Assembly: GCF_900207585.1 (NCBI RefSeq)
Contig: NZ_OAOP01000001.1
Location: 434,001 to 498,000, forward strand
DNA: 64,000 nt
Origin: Bacillus oleivorans
Lineage (GTDB): Bacteria; Bacillota; Bacilli; Bacillales; JC228
Direction: 5' to 3'
The position numbers were made by a program, and so were the translations under genes. The notes below the pieces were generated by a model. That model had not been told where the DNA came from, searched no databases, and saw only the letters and a list, made by a program, of their open reading frames with translations. Shown here in pieces: positions 41,766 to 50,642 of this stretch. Position 1 is the stretch's first letter; every line of letters starts with the position of its first letter.

Positions 41766-42563
41766 ATGAGCGAAAATTATAAGAAAGAACTAGAAATTGC
41801 GACAGAAGCTGCATTAAAAGCAGGAGACTTTCTAAAAAATTGGGCTGCTCCGCTAGAAGAAGAGTGGAAAGGAAAAATAAATCCAGTAACAAAGGCTGAT
41901 AAAACATCGGAAAAACTTTTGATTGAAAAAATGAAAGAAGCCTTTCCAAACGACATTATTATATCGGAAGAAACCAATCCGCTAGAAGAGGCGGAGGTTA
42001 TAAATAAACGCAGGTGGTACCTAGACCCGCTTGATGGAACTGTGAACTTTATGAAAGGTTCCCCTTATTGGTGCATCGCAATCGCATTAGTAGATTCAGA
42101 TAATAAGACGGTCTGCAGCGTCGTCTATGCACCGAAAATGAACAACCTTTTTACAGCTATTCGCGGAAAAGGAGCCTGGTTAAATGGAGAAAAGATATCA
42201 GTCAGCCAAGTAGAGGATCTCAATCGGGCAGTTGCAGCCTCAGGGTTTCCTTATTCTTTTGAGGATCCAGAAAAGAGTAATTTAAGAGAATGGTCGAATG
42301 TCACTCCAGAGGTACTAACTGTCCGGTCACTAGGGGCTGCAGCAATGGCTTTGTGCGATGTCGCAAGGGGGCGGCTCGACTTTTTCTGGGAGCAGGAATT
42401 AGAAAGATGGGATATAACGGCAGCAGCCTTGATTTGTAAAGAGGCTGGAGCGAAGGTGACTGACATTTATGGTCAAGAGTTTGAAGGGCCTGAAACTAGT
42501 GTTTTAGCTGCAAATCCTCTATTGCACAATAAGGTTTTAGAAGTACTTTATAAGAAAGCATGA
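41766..42563 (+). CDS. Inositol monophosphatase-family phosphatase
   Basis: About 265 residues. Metal-binding motifs: EETNP (Glu), DPLDGTVNFMKGSPYWC (Asp-Pro-Leu-Asp-Gly-Thr) and ERWDITAAALICKEAG (Trp-Asp). These define the lithium-sensitive IMPase/FBPase fold. ATG 41766 is chosen with AAAGGTGG as RBS; the GTG at 41757 lies within that RBS. In an operon with a kinase it may dephosphorylate a pathway intermediate, or a sugar phosphate that accumulates. Confidence 0.9.
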   Translation: MSENYKKELEIATEAALKAGDFLKNWAAPLEEEWKGKINPVTKADKTSEKLLIEKMKEAFPNDIIISEETNPLEEAEVINKRRWYLDPLDGTVNFMKGSPYWCIAIALVDSDNKTVCSVVYAPKMNNLFTAIRGKGAWLNGEKISVSQVEDLNRAVAASGFPYSFEDPEKSNLREWSNVTPEVLTVRSLGAAAMALCDVARGRLDFFWEQELERWDITAAALICKEAGAKVTDIYGQEFEGPETSVLAANPLLHNKVLEVLYKKA

Positions 42564-42623
42564 CCATTTGCTGGATATAGCACGAACTTGCTAACAATGA
42601 CGAAATGAAAAGGATGGATACAA

Positions 42624-43430
42624 ATGACTTGGTTAAAAGATATTATTGGAACTGAAAAAGCCATTATTGCTATGTGTCACTTATTACCGCTTCCAGGAGA
42701 CCCTTATTACGAAAAGGAAAAGGGCATGGATTATGTTATTGAAATGGCGAGAAAGGATCTGCATGCCCTGCAAGACGGCGGAGTGGATGCAGTTATGTTC
42801 TCAAATGAATTTAGTTTACCTTATTTAACAGATGTAAAAACAGAAACCGTTGCTGCAATGGCACGTATTATTGGAGAGTTAATGTCTGAGATTAAAGTTC
42901 CATTTGGTGTCAATGTCCTTTGGGATGCAAAAAAATCATTGGACTTAGCAGCCGCAACTGGAGCGAAATTTGTTCGAGAAATCTTTACAGGGGTCTATGC
43001 AAGTGACTTTGGAACATGGGACACAAATGTTGGAGAAACCATCCGTCACCAGTATCGAATCGGCGCTGAAAATGTAAAACTACTATTTAATATTGTTCCA
43101 GAAGCCGCCAAATATTTGGCAGATCGAGATATTGAGAGTATTGCAAAATCTACGGTATTTAACAACAGACCAGACGCACTCTGTGTATCAGGATTAACAG
43201 CTGGAGCTCAAACCGATTTACAGCTCTTAGCACGTGTAAAAGACGTAGTTCCTGATACAGTAGTTTTAGCAAATACCGGGGTAAGACTGGAAAACCTTGA
43301 ACAGCAACTATCTGTTGCTGATGGGGCCGTAACCGGAACCGCATTTAAATACGATGGAAAATTTGAAAACCAAGTAGATATAAACCGGGTTAAAGAGTTT
43401 ATGGATAAGGTTAAAGCTTTCCGGTCTTAG
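42624..43430 (+). CDS. BtpA/SgcQ-family TIM-barrel protein
   Basis: 268 residues. AIIAMCHLLPLPGDPYYE at the N-terminus, GGVDAVMFSNEFSLPY, PFGVNVLWDAKKSLDLAAATGAKFVRE and VLANTGVRLENLEQQLSVADGAVTGTAFK are the landmarks of the BtpA/SgcQ family. BtpA was first linked to photosystem I biogenesis in cyanobacteria and SgcQ belongs to a cryptic sugar operon of E. coli. No reaction is firmly assigned to the family. Position at the end of this operon suggests an aldolase or lyase-like step on the phosphorylated sugar, which is inference. Confidence 0.88.
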   Translation: MTWLKDIIGTEKAIIAMCHLLPLPGDPYYEKEKGMDYVIEMARKDLHALQDGGVDAVMFSNEFSLPYLTDVKTETVAAMARIIGELMSEIKVPFGVNVLWDAKKSLDLAAATGAKFVREIFTGVYASDFGTWDTNVGETIRHQYRIGAENVKLLFNIVPEAAKYLADRDIESIAKSTVFNNRPDALCVSGLTAGAQTDLQLLARVKDVVPDTVVLANTGVRLENLEQQLSVADGAVTGTAFKYDGKFENQVDINRVKEFMDKVKAFRS

Positions 43431-43431
43431 T

Positions 43432-43490
43432 AAAACGAAGGGACGGTTCTTCTGTTTCAGAATGAAACAGAAGAACCGTCCCCATGTTTT
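43432..43490. repeat. GGGACGGTTCT repeats, inverted pair with T tail
   Basis: A head-to-head pair joined by TCAGAATGA and ending CCCCATGTTTTTTT. It follows the BtpA-family stop by one base and probably also terminates that operon. Confidence 0.8.
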
Positions 43491-43495
43491 TTTAG

Positions 43496-43525
43496 TTGAC
43501 AAATAATCACCCCCGGGATTATGAT
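43496..43525 (+). promoter_or_regulatory. Promoter of the ribose operon
   Basis: TTGACA (43496-43501), an 18-base spacer, TATGAT (43520-43525). An operator-like TGTAAACGGTTACT begins 6 bases after the -10. Confidence 0.75.
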
Positions 43526-43530
43526 AAATA

Positions 43531-43544
43531 TGTAAACGGTTACT
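43531..43544. promoter_or_regulatory. Catabolite-responsive element or RbsR operator
   Basis: TGTAAACGGTTACT fits the CcpA cre pattern (TGWAANCGNTNWCA) at all but the last base and sits at the expected transcription start, where binding would block initiation. RbsR, a LacI-family protein, may share it. Confidence 0.7.
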
Positions 43545-43585
43545 TAATCTGATTAAAAAGGAAGACTAGCAGATTAAGTTTTTTA
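43542..43585 (+). terminator. Possible leader attenuator upstream of rbsR
   Basis: ACTTAATCTG (43542-43551) and CAGATTAAGT (43570-43579) form a perfect 10-bp stem followed by TTTTTT, located between the promoter and rbsR. The stem is AT-rich, so termination strength is uncertain. Confidence 0.45.
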
Positions 43586-43596
43586 TATGCGCGATG

Positions 43597-43610
43597 TGTA
43601 ACCGGTTACA
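43597..43610. promoter_or_regulatory. Second operator, perfect palindrome
   Basis: TGTAACCGGTTACA is a perfect 14-bp palindrome 28 bases before the rbsR start. It is a strong candidate for RbsR binding. Confidence 0.7.
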
Positions 43611-43638
43611 TATTAAATAGAATGGTTGGTTCATAGAG

Positions 43639-44607
43639 ATGACAACAATTCGGGATGTAGCGAAACAAGCAGAAGTTTCAGTTGCGACAGTCTCACGAGT
43701 GATTAATAAACGGGGATATGTCCATGAGGAGACTTTAAAAAAGGTAGAGCAGGCGATTAAAGAGCTGAATTATAAGCCTAATGATGTAGCGAGAAGTTTG
43801 TTCAAAAAAACATCCAATTCGATTGGATTTATTATTCCTGACATCACGAACCCTTTTTTTCCTCAATTAGTCAGAGCGGTTGAGAGTACGATGATTGAAT
43901 CAGGCTATACCGTCATATTGTTTAATAGTGATGAGGTATTGGACCATGAGCTGAAATTAATTGAGCTGATGGAATCCAAATATATGGATGGTTTATTAGT
44001 AGTTTCCAATACCATCACGAAAGATCACTTGGAAAATCTAACGATGCCCGTTGTTGCAATCGACCGTGTTTTGGACAAAGGAATTCCGACCGTTTATGTA
44101 GATAATTACAAAGGCGCAAGGCAAGCGGTTCAATTCCTGATCAAAAAAGGGTGTCAAAAAATCGCATACTTGCATGGACCCGAAAAAATCTTTACGGCAA
44201 AAGAACGGCTGCGGGGATATCAGGATGAGATGGAGAAAAATGGGCTGCCAACGTTTATTTATCCTGGCAATTATGAATTAAAAGCATCGATGATGTCCAC
44301 GATCAGGCTGCTGGCTGAGCATCCGGATGTTGACGGCATTTTTGCCGGCAATGATGTCATGGCTGTTGGGGCCATTAAAGCTGCATCCAAAATGGGCTAC
44401 ACGATTCCTAAGGAGCTAAAAATTATTGGTTTTGATGGAATAGATTTAGCCACTGCGATCACGCCTGAATTGACAACGATGCATCAGCCGATTTTAGAAA
44501 TTGGCAAAAAGGGAAGCGAGCTTTTATTGCAATTAATCGCAGGGCAGTCTCCTGAAAAAAAGCATTATGTATACGATGCCGAATTAGTTGAACGGAATTC
44601 AACTTAA
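43639..44607 (+). CDS. rbsR: LacI-family ribose operon repressor
   Basis: 322 residues. The LacI helix-turn-helix TTIRDVAKQAEVSVATVSRVINKRGYV starts at residue 2, with the hinge YKPNDVARSLFKK. The periplasmic-binding-like effector domain contains GFIIPDITNPFFPQLV and IFAGNDVMAVGAIKA. It sits first in rbsRKDACB exactly as in B. subtilis. It likely binds the TGTAACCGGTTACA sites and is released by ribose. Confidence 0.92.
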   Translation: MTTIRDVAKQAEVSVATVSRVINKRGYVHEETLKKVEQAIKELNYKPNDVARSLFKKTSNSIGFIIPDITNPFFPQLVRAVESTMIESGYTVILFNSDEVLDHELKLIELMESKYMDGLLVVSNTITKDHLENLTMPVVAIDRVLDKGIPTVYVDNYKGARQAVQFLIKKGCQKIAYLHGPEKIFTAKERLRGYQDEMEKNGLPTFIYPGNYELKASMMSTIRLLAEHPDVDGIFAGNDVMAVGAIKAASKMGYTIPKELKIIGFDGIDLATAITPELTTMHQPILEIGKKGSELLLQLIAGQSPEKKHYVYDAELVERNST

Positions 44608-44631
44608 TAGATAAAAAGTGAGTGGTAAAAC

Positions 44632-45504
44632 ATGATTACTGTGATCGGAAGTTTAAATATCGACTTGGTTACGAGTGTGGATCGCTATCCGAAATTGGGA
44701 GAAACCTTATTAGGAAGCAATTTTCAAACTAAGTATGGCGGAAAAGGAGCCAATCAGGCGGTGGCCGCAGCCAGACTGGGCGGAACGGTTCGGATGGTTG
44801 GCTGTGTAGGGTCTGACTCATATGGCGATGACTATAGAAGCTATTTACAAAATGAAGGGGTTCTAGTTGACAATGTGGAACCGGTTACACATACATCAAC
44901 AGGAACGGCTTCTATTACTATCGCTGAAGGTGACAATTCCATCATTGTCGTACCTGGCGCCAATTTTGCCTTAACGCCAGAGGTTATTGAAGCGAAGAAA
45001 GATGCCATTGCCAATAGTAAAGTGATCCTGCTTCAATTAGAGATTCCTATGGAAACGGTGGAAAAGGTTTTAGAAATAGCCAGTGAACATAAGGTTATCA
45101 CCATCTTAAATCCTGCTCCATTTCAGCCGATTCCAGCCCATTGGTGGAACATGATTACCTATATCACACCGAATGAGCACGAAGCTGCAATGCTGATGGA
45201 AAGTCCAGATTTTAAAGAAGAATACAAAGAAAAAATCATCATGACCAATGGAAGTAAAGGTGTTGTTTTTTATCAAGATAGCAAAGAACAATTGATTCCA
45301 GCTCCAAAGGTTGAGGTAGTCGATACAACCGGGGCAGGGGATACCTTTAACGGGGCTTTCGCTTATTTTCTGCATGAAGGCAAAGGACTAGATGAGGCTT
45401 GCAGGTATGCCGTAAGAGCAGCCAGCTTATCTGTTACCAAATTCGGTGCCCAAGGCGGGATGCCAACTTTAGAGGAACTGAAAAGTTTCATGGATCAAAA
45501 CTGA
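44632..45504 (+). CDS. rbsK: Ribokinase
   Basis: 290 residues of the PfkB family. [20 protein letters not shown] is the N-terminal signature with [16 protein letters not shown], and the C-terminal ATP/anion-hole motif is [19 protein letters not shown] with catalytic Asp. It makes ribose 5-phosphate. An operator-like TGGAACCGGTTACA lies inside the coding region at 44876-44889. Confidence 0.96.
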   Translation: MITVIGSLNIDLVTSVDRYPKLGETLLGSNFQTKYGGKGANQAVAAARLGGTVRMVGCVGSDSYGDDYRSYLQNEGVLVDNVEPVTHTSTGTASITIAEGDNSIIVVPGANFALTPEVIEAKKDAIANSKVILLQLEIPMETVEKVLEIASEHKVITILNPAPFQPIPAHWWNMITYITPNEHEAAMLMESPDFKEEYKEKIIMTNGSKGVVFYQDSKEQLIPAPKVEVVDTTGAGDTFNGAFAYFLHEGKGLDEACRYAVRAASLSVTKFGAQGGMPTLEELKSFMDQN

Positions 45505-45520
45505 AAGGAGGAGAGCAGCT

Positions 45521-45910
45521 TTGAAAAAACATGGGATTTTAAACAGCGAAATCACCAAGGTTTTAGCCGATTTAGGACACACAGACACAATCGTGATTGC
45601 AGATTGCGGACTGCCGATTCCAGCGCATGTGAAAAAAATAGATCTCGCCTTAGAGTTAGGGAAGCCTTCTTTTAAGGAAGTGCTAAAGCTCCTCCAAGCT
45701 GAAATGGTGATTGAAAAAGTGACGATTGCGTCTGAAATGAAAGAAAAGAATCCTGATTTGTTTAGCCAAATGAACGATGAGTTCCAGTCCATTGAACAGG
45801 TTTCTCATCAAGATTTTAAAGCACAAACAAAGGATGCCACAGCCATTATCAGAACCGGAGAAGCAACCCCTTATGCGAACATTATTTTACATGCAGGCGT
45901 TATATTTTAA
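45521..45910 (+). CDS. rbsD: D-ribose pyranase
   Basis: 129 residues, standard RbsD length. [34 protein letters not shown] includes the catalytic His at residue 20, and the C-terminal [18 protein letters not shown] is conserved. It interconverts beta-pyranose and beta-furanose ribose. TTG start with AAAGGAGGAG. Confidence 0.96.
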   Translation: MKKHGILNSEITKVLADLGHTDTIVIADCGLPIPAHVKKIDLALELGKPSFKEVLKLLQAEMVIEKVTIASEMKEKNPDLFSQMNDEFQSIEQVSHQDFKAQTKDATAIIRTGEATPYANIILHAGVIF

Positions 45911-45955
45911 TAGATTGATCGAATTACCCTTCTGAAAGGAAATGAGGTGAGGGAT

Positions 45956-47458
45956 ATGACGGAAGAACGGACACCTATTATCAAGATGGCTGATATTCAC
46001 AAGTCGTTCTTTAATGTAAATGTGTTAACGGGCGTTTCCTTTGATTTATACCCTGGTGAAATTCATGCACTGATGGGTGAAAACGGGGCAGGCAAATCTA
46101 CCTTAATAAAGATCTTAACGGGGATCCATAACAAAGATAAGGGCCAGATTTTTTACAAAGGAAATGAAATCGCATTCAAAAATCCGAAAGAAGCTGAAAA
46201 AGCCGGGATCGCCATCATCCATCAGGAATTAAATACAGTTCCCCCGTTAACCGTTGCGGAAAATTTCTTTCTTGGGAAAGAAGCAACTTACGGAAGAACA
46301 CCATTTTTAAAAAATAAAGAAATGATTGAGCAGGCTGAACAAGCATTAAAAGCTTTAGGGATTCAATTGGATCCGAAAAAAGTGATAGAGGACTGTTCCG
46401 TTGGGGAACAGCAGATGGTTGAAATAGCGCGGGCAGTTTCGCAAAAAAGTGAAGTATTAATCATGGACGAGCCTACTGCCGCACTGACCGACCGCGAAAT
46501 TGAGGCACTGTTTAAAGTGATGGAGCAATTGAAGAAACAAGGAGTCTCGATTGTCTACGTTTCACACCGAATGGAAGAGATTTTCCGGATGTGTGACCGG
46601 ATTACAGTATTGCGGGACGGTCAGTCGATTGGCACGAAAAACATCAAGGAGACGAATTTTGAAGAAATCGTGAAAATGATGGTGGGCCGAGAATTAGGTG
46701 AGCGATTCCCGCAAAGAACGGTTCAGCCCGGTGATGTTCGGTTAAAAGTAGAGAATCTCGATGTTGATGACCGTATTAAAGATATCAACTTTGAGGTTCG
46801 AAAAGGTGAAATCCTTGGGGTGGCCGGATTAATGGGAGCAGGGCGAACCGAAATTATGCAAGGTTTATTCGGTGCCCGTAAAGGATCAAAAGGATTTTTA
46901 TATCTAGATGGCCAGAAGCTGCCGATTAAAGGACCGAAACAATCGATTAAAAACGGAATTGGGTTTGTCACGGAAGATCGGAAAGGTCAGGGCCTCGTCT
47001 TAGGGTTATCGGTTCGGGAAAATATTAGCTTGCCAAACTTGAAGAAAGTGTCATCAAGCAGCGTCATGCAAAGGAAAAAAGAAGAATCATTTGTAGATGA
47101 GCTGATTGAAAAATTAAGAATTAAAACAAGCGGCCGTGAGCAAACCGTGAAATCGCTAAGCGGCGGGAATCAGCAAAAGGTCGTTGTCGGGAAATGGCTC
47201 GGAATTGAACCGAAAGTTCTTATTTTGGATGAGCCTACAAGAGGCGTTGATGTTGGCGCCAAAAAAGAAATCTATGAAATTATGAATAAGCTCACGGAAA
47301 ATGGTGTTTCGATCATCATGGTTTCGTCAGAACTGCCTGAGATTCTGGGCATGTCTGATCGGATTATGGTGATCCATGAAGGAAAAATTGCTGCCATTCT
47401 AAACAGAGAAGAAGCCACACAAGAAAAAATTATGGCGGCAGCGACAGGGGGGAATTAA
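45956..47458 (+). CDS. rbsA: Ribose ABC transporter ATP-binding protein
   Basis: About 500 residues with two ABC domains. Domain 1: Walker A GENGAGKST, signature SVGEQQMVEIARA, Walker B LIMDEPTAAL. Domain 2: degenerate Walker A GLMGAGRTE, signature SLSGGNQQKVVVGKWL, Walker B LILDEPTRGVDVG. The degenerate second site is normal for RbsA. Start ATG 45956 has GAGGTGAG; GTG 45947 is an alternative. Confidence 0.95.
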   Translation: MTEERTPIIKMADIHKSFFNVNVLTGVSFDLYPGEIHALMGENGAGKSTLIKILTGIHNKDKGQIFYKGNEIAFKNPKEAEKAGIAIIHQELNTVPPLTVAENFFLGKEATYGRTPFLKNKEMIEQAEQALKALGIQLDPKKVIEDCSVGEQQMVEIARAVSQKSEVLIMDEPTAALTDREIEALFKVMEQLKKQGVSIVYVSHRMEEIFRMCDRITVLRDGQSIGTKNIKETNFEEIVKMMVGRELGERFPQRTVQPGDVRLKVENLDVDDRIKDINFEVRKGEILGVAGLMGAGRTEIMQGLFGARKGSKGFLYLDGQKLPIKGPKQSIKNGIGFVTEDRKGQGLVLGLSVRENISLPNLKKVSSSSVMQRKKEESFVDELIEKLRIKTSGREQTVKSLSGGNQQKVVVGKWLGIEPKVLILDEPTRGVDVGAKKEIYEIMNKLTENGVSIIMVSSELPEILGMSDRIMVIHEGKIAAILNREEATQEKIMAAATGGN

Positions 47459-47459
47459 C

Positions 47460-48392
47460 TTGGCTGCAAAAAAAATCGTACAAAAAATGGGTCCATTACT
47501 TGGTCTGCTTTTAATTGTTGTGGTGCTTACCATTATGAGCCCCAATTTTTTAACAGTAGATAATATCCTGAATGTTTTACGTCAGGTTTCGATTAATGGT
47601 TTGATTGCGTTCGGGATGACCTTCGTTATTTTAACCGGGGGCATTGACTTATCGGTTGGTTCTATTTTCGCGTTATCCTCTGCGCTAACAGCTGGTTTTA
47701 TGGTAGGTGGAATGGACCCGATGATGGCGGTCCTGCTTGGCGTTATGTTGGGTGCCTTGATGGGGGCTGCCAACGGATTGGTTATTTCAAAAGGAAAGGT
47801 AGCTCCGTTTATCGCAACCCTTGCGACCATGACTATATTTAGAGGTTTGACGCTCGTTTATACGGAAGGCCGGCCGATCACTGGTTTATCTGATGCCGTA
47901 TCCTTCCAAATGATCGGGAAAGGGTACTTCTTGGGGATTCCATTTCCAGTTATTTTAATGTTAATTTCATTTGCTATACTCATGGTTGTTTTGCGTAAAA
48001 CCACATTTGGCCGAGGTGTTTATGCCATTGGCGGAAATGAGGAAGCCTCCCGTTTATCAGGTTTAAAGGTAGATGGGATTAAAATTGGTGTATATACGAT
48101 TTCGGGTGCTATGGCCGCGTTAGCCGGAATTATTTTAACATCCCGGCTAAACTCAGCCCAGCCTACCGCGGGTACATCCTATGAATTGGATGCGATTGCT
48201 GCGGTTGTCCTTGGCGGGACAAGCCTGTCTGGCGGGAGAGGTAGAATTGTCGGTACCTTAATCGGTGTCCTGATTATCGGAGTTTTAAATAATGGATTGA
48301 ACTTATTAGGTGTTTCATCGTTTTATCAACAGGTGGTAAAAGGCGGAGTCATCCTTCTCGCAGTTTTATTAGACCGCAAGAAGTCCGCTTAA
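47460..48392 (+). CDS. rbsC: Ribose ABC transporter permease
   Basis: 310 residues with about ten membrane helices. Landmarks NGLIAFGMTFVILTGGIDLSVGSIFALSS, ALMGAANGLVISKGKVAPFIATLATM, and AVVLGGTSLSGGRGRIVGTLIGV match RbsC. TTG start one base after the rbsA stop, RBS GGGGGG. Confidence 0.95.
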   Translation: MAAKKIVQKMGPLLGLLLIVVVLTIMSPNFLTVDNILNVLRQVSINGLIAFGMTFVILTGGIDLSVGSIFALSSALTAGFMVGGMDPMMAVLLGVMLGALMGAANGLVISKGKVAPFIATLATMTIFRGLTLVYTEGRPITGLSDAVSFQMIGKGYFLGIPFPVILMLISFAILMVVLRKTTFGRGVYAIGGNEEASRLSGLKVDGIKIGVYTISGAMAALAGIILTSRLNSAQPTAGTSYELDAIAAVVLGGTSLSGGRGRIVGTLIGVLIIGVLNNGLNLLGVSSFYQQVVKGGVILLAVLLDRKKSA

Positions 48393-48428
48393 TATAAATC
48401 TTTAAAAAAATTTTAGGGGGAAGCTCTT

Positions 48429-49382
48429 ATGAAAAAGAAAGTTTTAAAGTTTTTCAGCTTGTTATTAGTTATGTTCCTTTTAGGTGCTTGTTCTTTAAAC
48501 TCTCCAGCGGACAGTGACAGCTCAAGCGGTAATGAAGGAAATGGCGAGGGCGGAGATTCAAGTGAAACCAAAACAATTGGTTTATCCGTCTCTACTTTAA
48601 ACAACCCTTTCTTCGTAACATTACGTGACGGAGCAGAAGCAAAGGCGAAAGAATTAGGTTTAGAAATTACAACAGCTGATGCACAAGATGACCCAGCTAA
48701 ACAAGTTAGTGATATTGAAGATTTAATTCAGCAAGGTGTCGATCTATTAATCATTAACCCTACTGATTCTGCAGCGATTGTATCTGCGATCGAATCAGCA
48801 AATAATGCTAACATTCCAGTTATTACGGTTGACCGTAGTGCAGAAGGCGGAGAAGTTGTAGCTCATATCGCGTCTGATAACGTAGCAGGCGGTAAAATGG
48901 CAGGAGAATTGATTGTTGAGAAACTTGGCGGTTCTGGTAAAGTGGTTGAACTAGAGGGTATCCCAGGTTCATCGGCTGCACGTGAACGCGGCCAAGGTTT
49001 TAACGAAGCCGTTGGGGCGGCTGATGGTATTGAAGTAGTTGCTAAACAAACAGCTAACTTTGACCGTGCCGAAGGTCTATCTGTAATGGAAAACATCATC
49101 CAAAGCACACCTGACTTCCAAGCCGTATTCGCTCACAATGACGAAATGGCGCTAGGTGCAATCGAAGCTCTTCAAGCAGCTGGTATGACTGATGTCATCG
49201 TCGTCGGCTTCGATGCCACTGATGATGCGGTAGCTGCAGTTGGGGAAGGCAGAATGCTAGCAACCGTAGCCCAAAAACCTGAACAAATCGGTGCCATGGG
49301 CGTCGAAACAGCTCAAAAAGTATTGAGCGGAGAAAGTGTTGAAGATTTTATTCCAGTAGAGTTGGAATTAGTAACGGAGTAA
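48429..49382 (+). CDS. rbsB: D-ribose-binding lipoprotein
   Basis: 317 residues. The lipobox LLGAC gives Cys21, followed by a Ser/Gly/Glu-rich linker. The type I binding fold shows GLSVSTLNNPFFVTLRDGAEAKAKELG, DLLIINPTDSAAIVSAIESAN, and VFAHNDEMALGAIEAL. Aromatic and polar residues contacting ribose in E. coli RbsB (NPFF, DRSA, ND) are present. Last gene of the operon. Confidence 0.95.
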   Translation: MKKKVLKFFSLLLVMFLLGACSLNSPADSDSSSGNEGNGEGGDSSETKTIGLSVSTLNNPFFVTLRDGAEAKAKELGLEITTADAQDDPAKQVSDIEDLIQQGVDLLIINPTDSAAIVSAIESANNANIPVITVDRSAEGGEVVAHIASDNVAGGKMAGELIVEKLGGSGKVVELEGIPGSSAARERGQGFNEAVGAADGIEVVAKQTANFDRAEGLSVMENIIQSTPDFQAVFAHNDEMALGAIEALQAAGMTDVIVVGFDATDDAVAAVGEGRMLATVAQKPEQIGAMGVETAQKVLSGESVEDFIPVELELVTE

Positions 49383-49434
49383 AACAGGGGGATGGTTCTT
49401 GCGTTTCAAAACGCAAGAACCGTCCCTTCGTTTT
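49382..49434. repeat. GGGACGGTTCT repeats, inverted pair at the rbs operon end
   Basis: GGTTCTTGCGTTT and AAACGCAAGAACC form a perfect stem around TCA, followed by GTCCCTTCGTTTTATAATTTT. It abuts the rbsB stop and may serve as its terminator. The left arm is changed to GGGGATGG. Confidence 0.8.
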
Positions 49435-49459
49435 ATAATTTTAAATTTTCTAAAATGTA

Positions 49460-49489
49460 TTGACAATTGATGCTTTAAAGTCGTAAATT
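49460..49489 (+). promoter_or_regulatory. Promoter of the GntR-headed operon
   Basis: TTGACA (49460-49465), an 18-base spacer, TAAATT (49484-49489), ahead of twin palindromes. Confidence 0.5.
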
Positions 49490-49518
49490 ATTAATTAACA
49501 ATCTGATCAACAAAATGT

Positions 49519-49548
49519 TATAATATTATAAAGTTATAATATTATAAT
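49519..49548. promoter_or_regulatory. Twin palindromic operators TTATAATATTATAA
   Basis: TTATAATATTATAA is perfectly self-complementary and occurs twice, 49519-49532 and 49535-49548, two bases apart, directly upstream of the gntR-type gene. The same core reappears at 53193-53224. GntR/HutC regulators bind short AT-rich palindromes of this kind. Confidence 0.65.
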
Positions 49549-49562
49549 AAGGGTGGATTAAA

Positions 49563-50282
49563 ATGCAATTAGACAAAAACTTACATATTCCTCTATATCG
49601 ACAAGTTGAACAAATTTTAGAGGAGAAAATAAAAACGGGCCAATGGGAAATTGGATATCAATTACCCACTGAACAAGATTTATCTAGTCTCTTTAATGTA
49701 AGTACGATTACAGTGAAACGTGCGATTGTAGAGCTAGTTAATAAAGGTTATGTATATCGGCAAAGAGGAAAAGGGACATTCGTATCGGGGGCTTTAAATG
49801 AACAAAATATCAATACTCTCATTTCTTTGACAAACGAGGAAGCCTTAGAGTACCCGCATGAATTAATAACCTTTACTATTGAGAATTCGGACCAGGAGAT
49901 TGCTAAGAAGTTAGGTTTGGAAAACGGTGCAAAGGTAATTCATATAAAACGAATAAAAATTGAAAATGGTGAACCGCGAGCATTGGAATATACCTATCTG
50001 CCATATGATAAATGCTCTGATTTGACCTCTAACGATATAAATAATGACCTTATTTATAACATTCTTAAAACAAAGTTTCATATATCGCTAGGAAGGGCCA
50101 AGATGTTTATCAAGCCATATATTGTACAAGATGAACAAGCTGAATTACTAGATATTGAACCCGGGACTGCAGTGTTTGAATGGGAAAGGTTTACTTATAC
50201 AAAACAAGAAGAAATTATTGAGTACTCGAAATTTTATGTTCGCCAAGATAAAGAAACATATTATACAGAGGTCTTCTTTTAA
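49563..50282 (+). CDS. GntR-family (HutC/UTRA) transcriptional regulator
   Basis: 239 residues. The winged helix IPLYRQVEQILEEKIKTGQWEIGYQLPTEQDLSSLFNVSTITVKRAIVELVNKGYVYRQRGKGTFV is followed by a UTRA effector domain (HIKRIKIENGEPRALEYTYLPYDKC and EPGTAVFEWERFTYTKQEEIIEYSKFYVR). It probably represses its own operon by binding the TTATAATATTATAA sites and responds to a small amino-acid-like ligand. Confidence 0.92.
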   Translation: MQLDKNLHIPLYRQVEQILEEKIKTGQWEIGYQLPTEQDLSSLFNVSTITVKRAIVELVNKGYVYRQRGKGTFVSGALNEQNINTLISLTNEEALEYPHELITFTIENSDQEIAKKLGLENGAKVIHIKRIKIENGEPRALEYTYLPYDKCSDLTSNDINNDLIYNILKTKFHISLGRAKMFIKPYIVQDEQAELLDIEPGTAVFEWERFTYTKQEEIIEYSKFYVRQDKETYYTEVFF

Positions 50283-50315
50283 AAAGGTGCCTAAGGTAGG
50301 TAAAGAGGTGTTTTT

Positions 50316-50642
50316 ATGCATATTGAAAAGCATCCCGTTTTTGGGGAACAGCTTAAAGAATCTGTTACTATCTATTTTAATAATATCCCTTTAAAAGCAT
50401 ATAGACAGCAATCAGTCGCTGCAGCACTCATGGCAAATGGCATAAAGAGATTAGGATTAAGCAGAAAGCTTGTTCAACCAAGAGGCCTCTTTTGTTCTCG
50501 CGGGAGATGCTGCAGTTGCTATATGACAGTTAATGGGGAAGACCACGTTCGTACATGTATGGTACATGTTGAAGAAGGGATGCAGATATTTCCCAACGAT
50601 GAAGATCCAAGTGTAAGGAGTGGGCCCAACCATGGAGACTGA
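50316..50642 (+). CDS. (2Fe-2S)-binding subunit, HcnA / amine dehydrogenase gamma-like
   Basis: 108 residues. The cluster ligands are in FCSRGRCCSCYMTVNGEDHVRTC, matching the CxxGxCxxC...C pattern of small ferredoxin subunits of hydrogen cyanide synthase, opine oxidase and hydroxyproline dehydrogenase complexes. N-terminal IYFNNIPLKAYRQQSVAAALMANG resembles the ferredoxin-like fold entry. The end overlaps the FAD subunit gene. It passes electrons between the two flavoprotein subunits. Confidence 0.86.
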   Translation: MHIEKHPVFGEQLKESVTIYFNNIPLKAYRQQSVAAALMANGIKRLGLSRKLVQPRGLFCSRGRCCSCYMTVNGEDHVRTCMVHVEEGMQIFPNDEDPSVRSGPNHGD

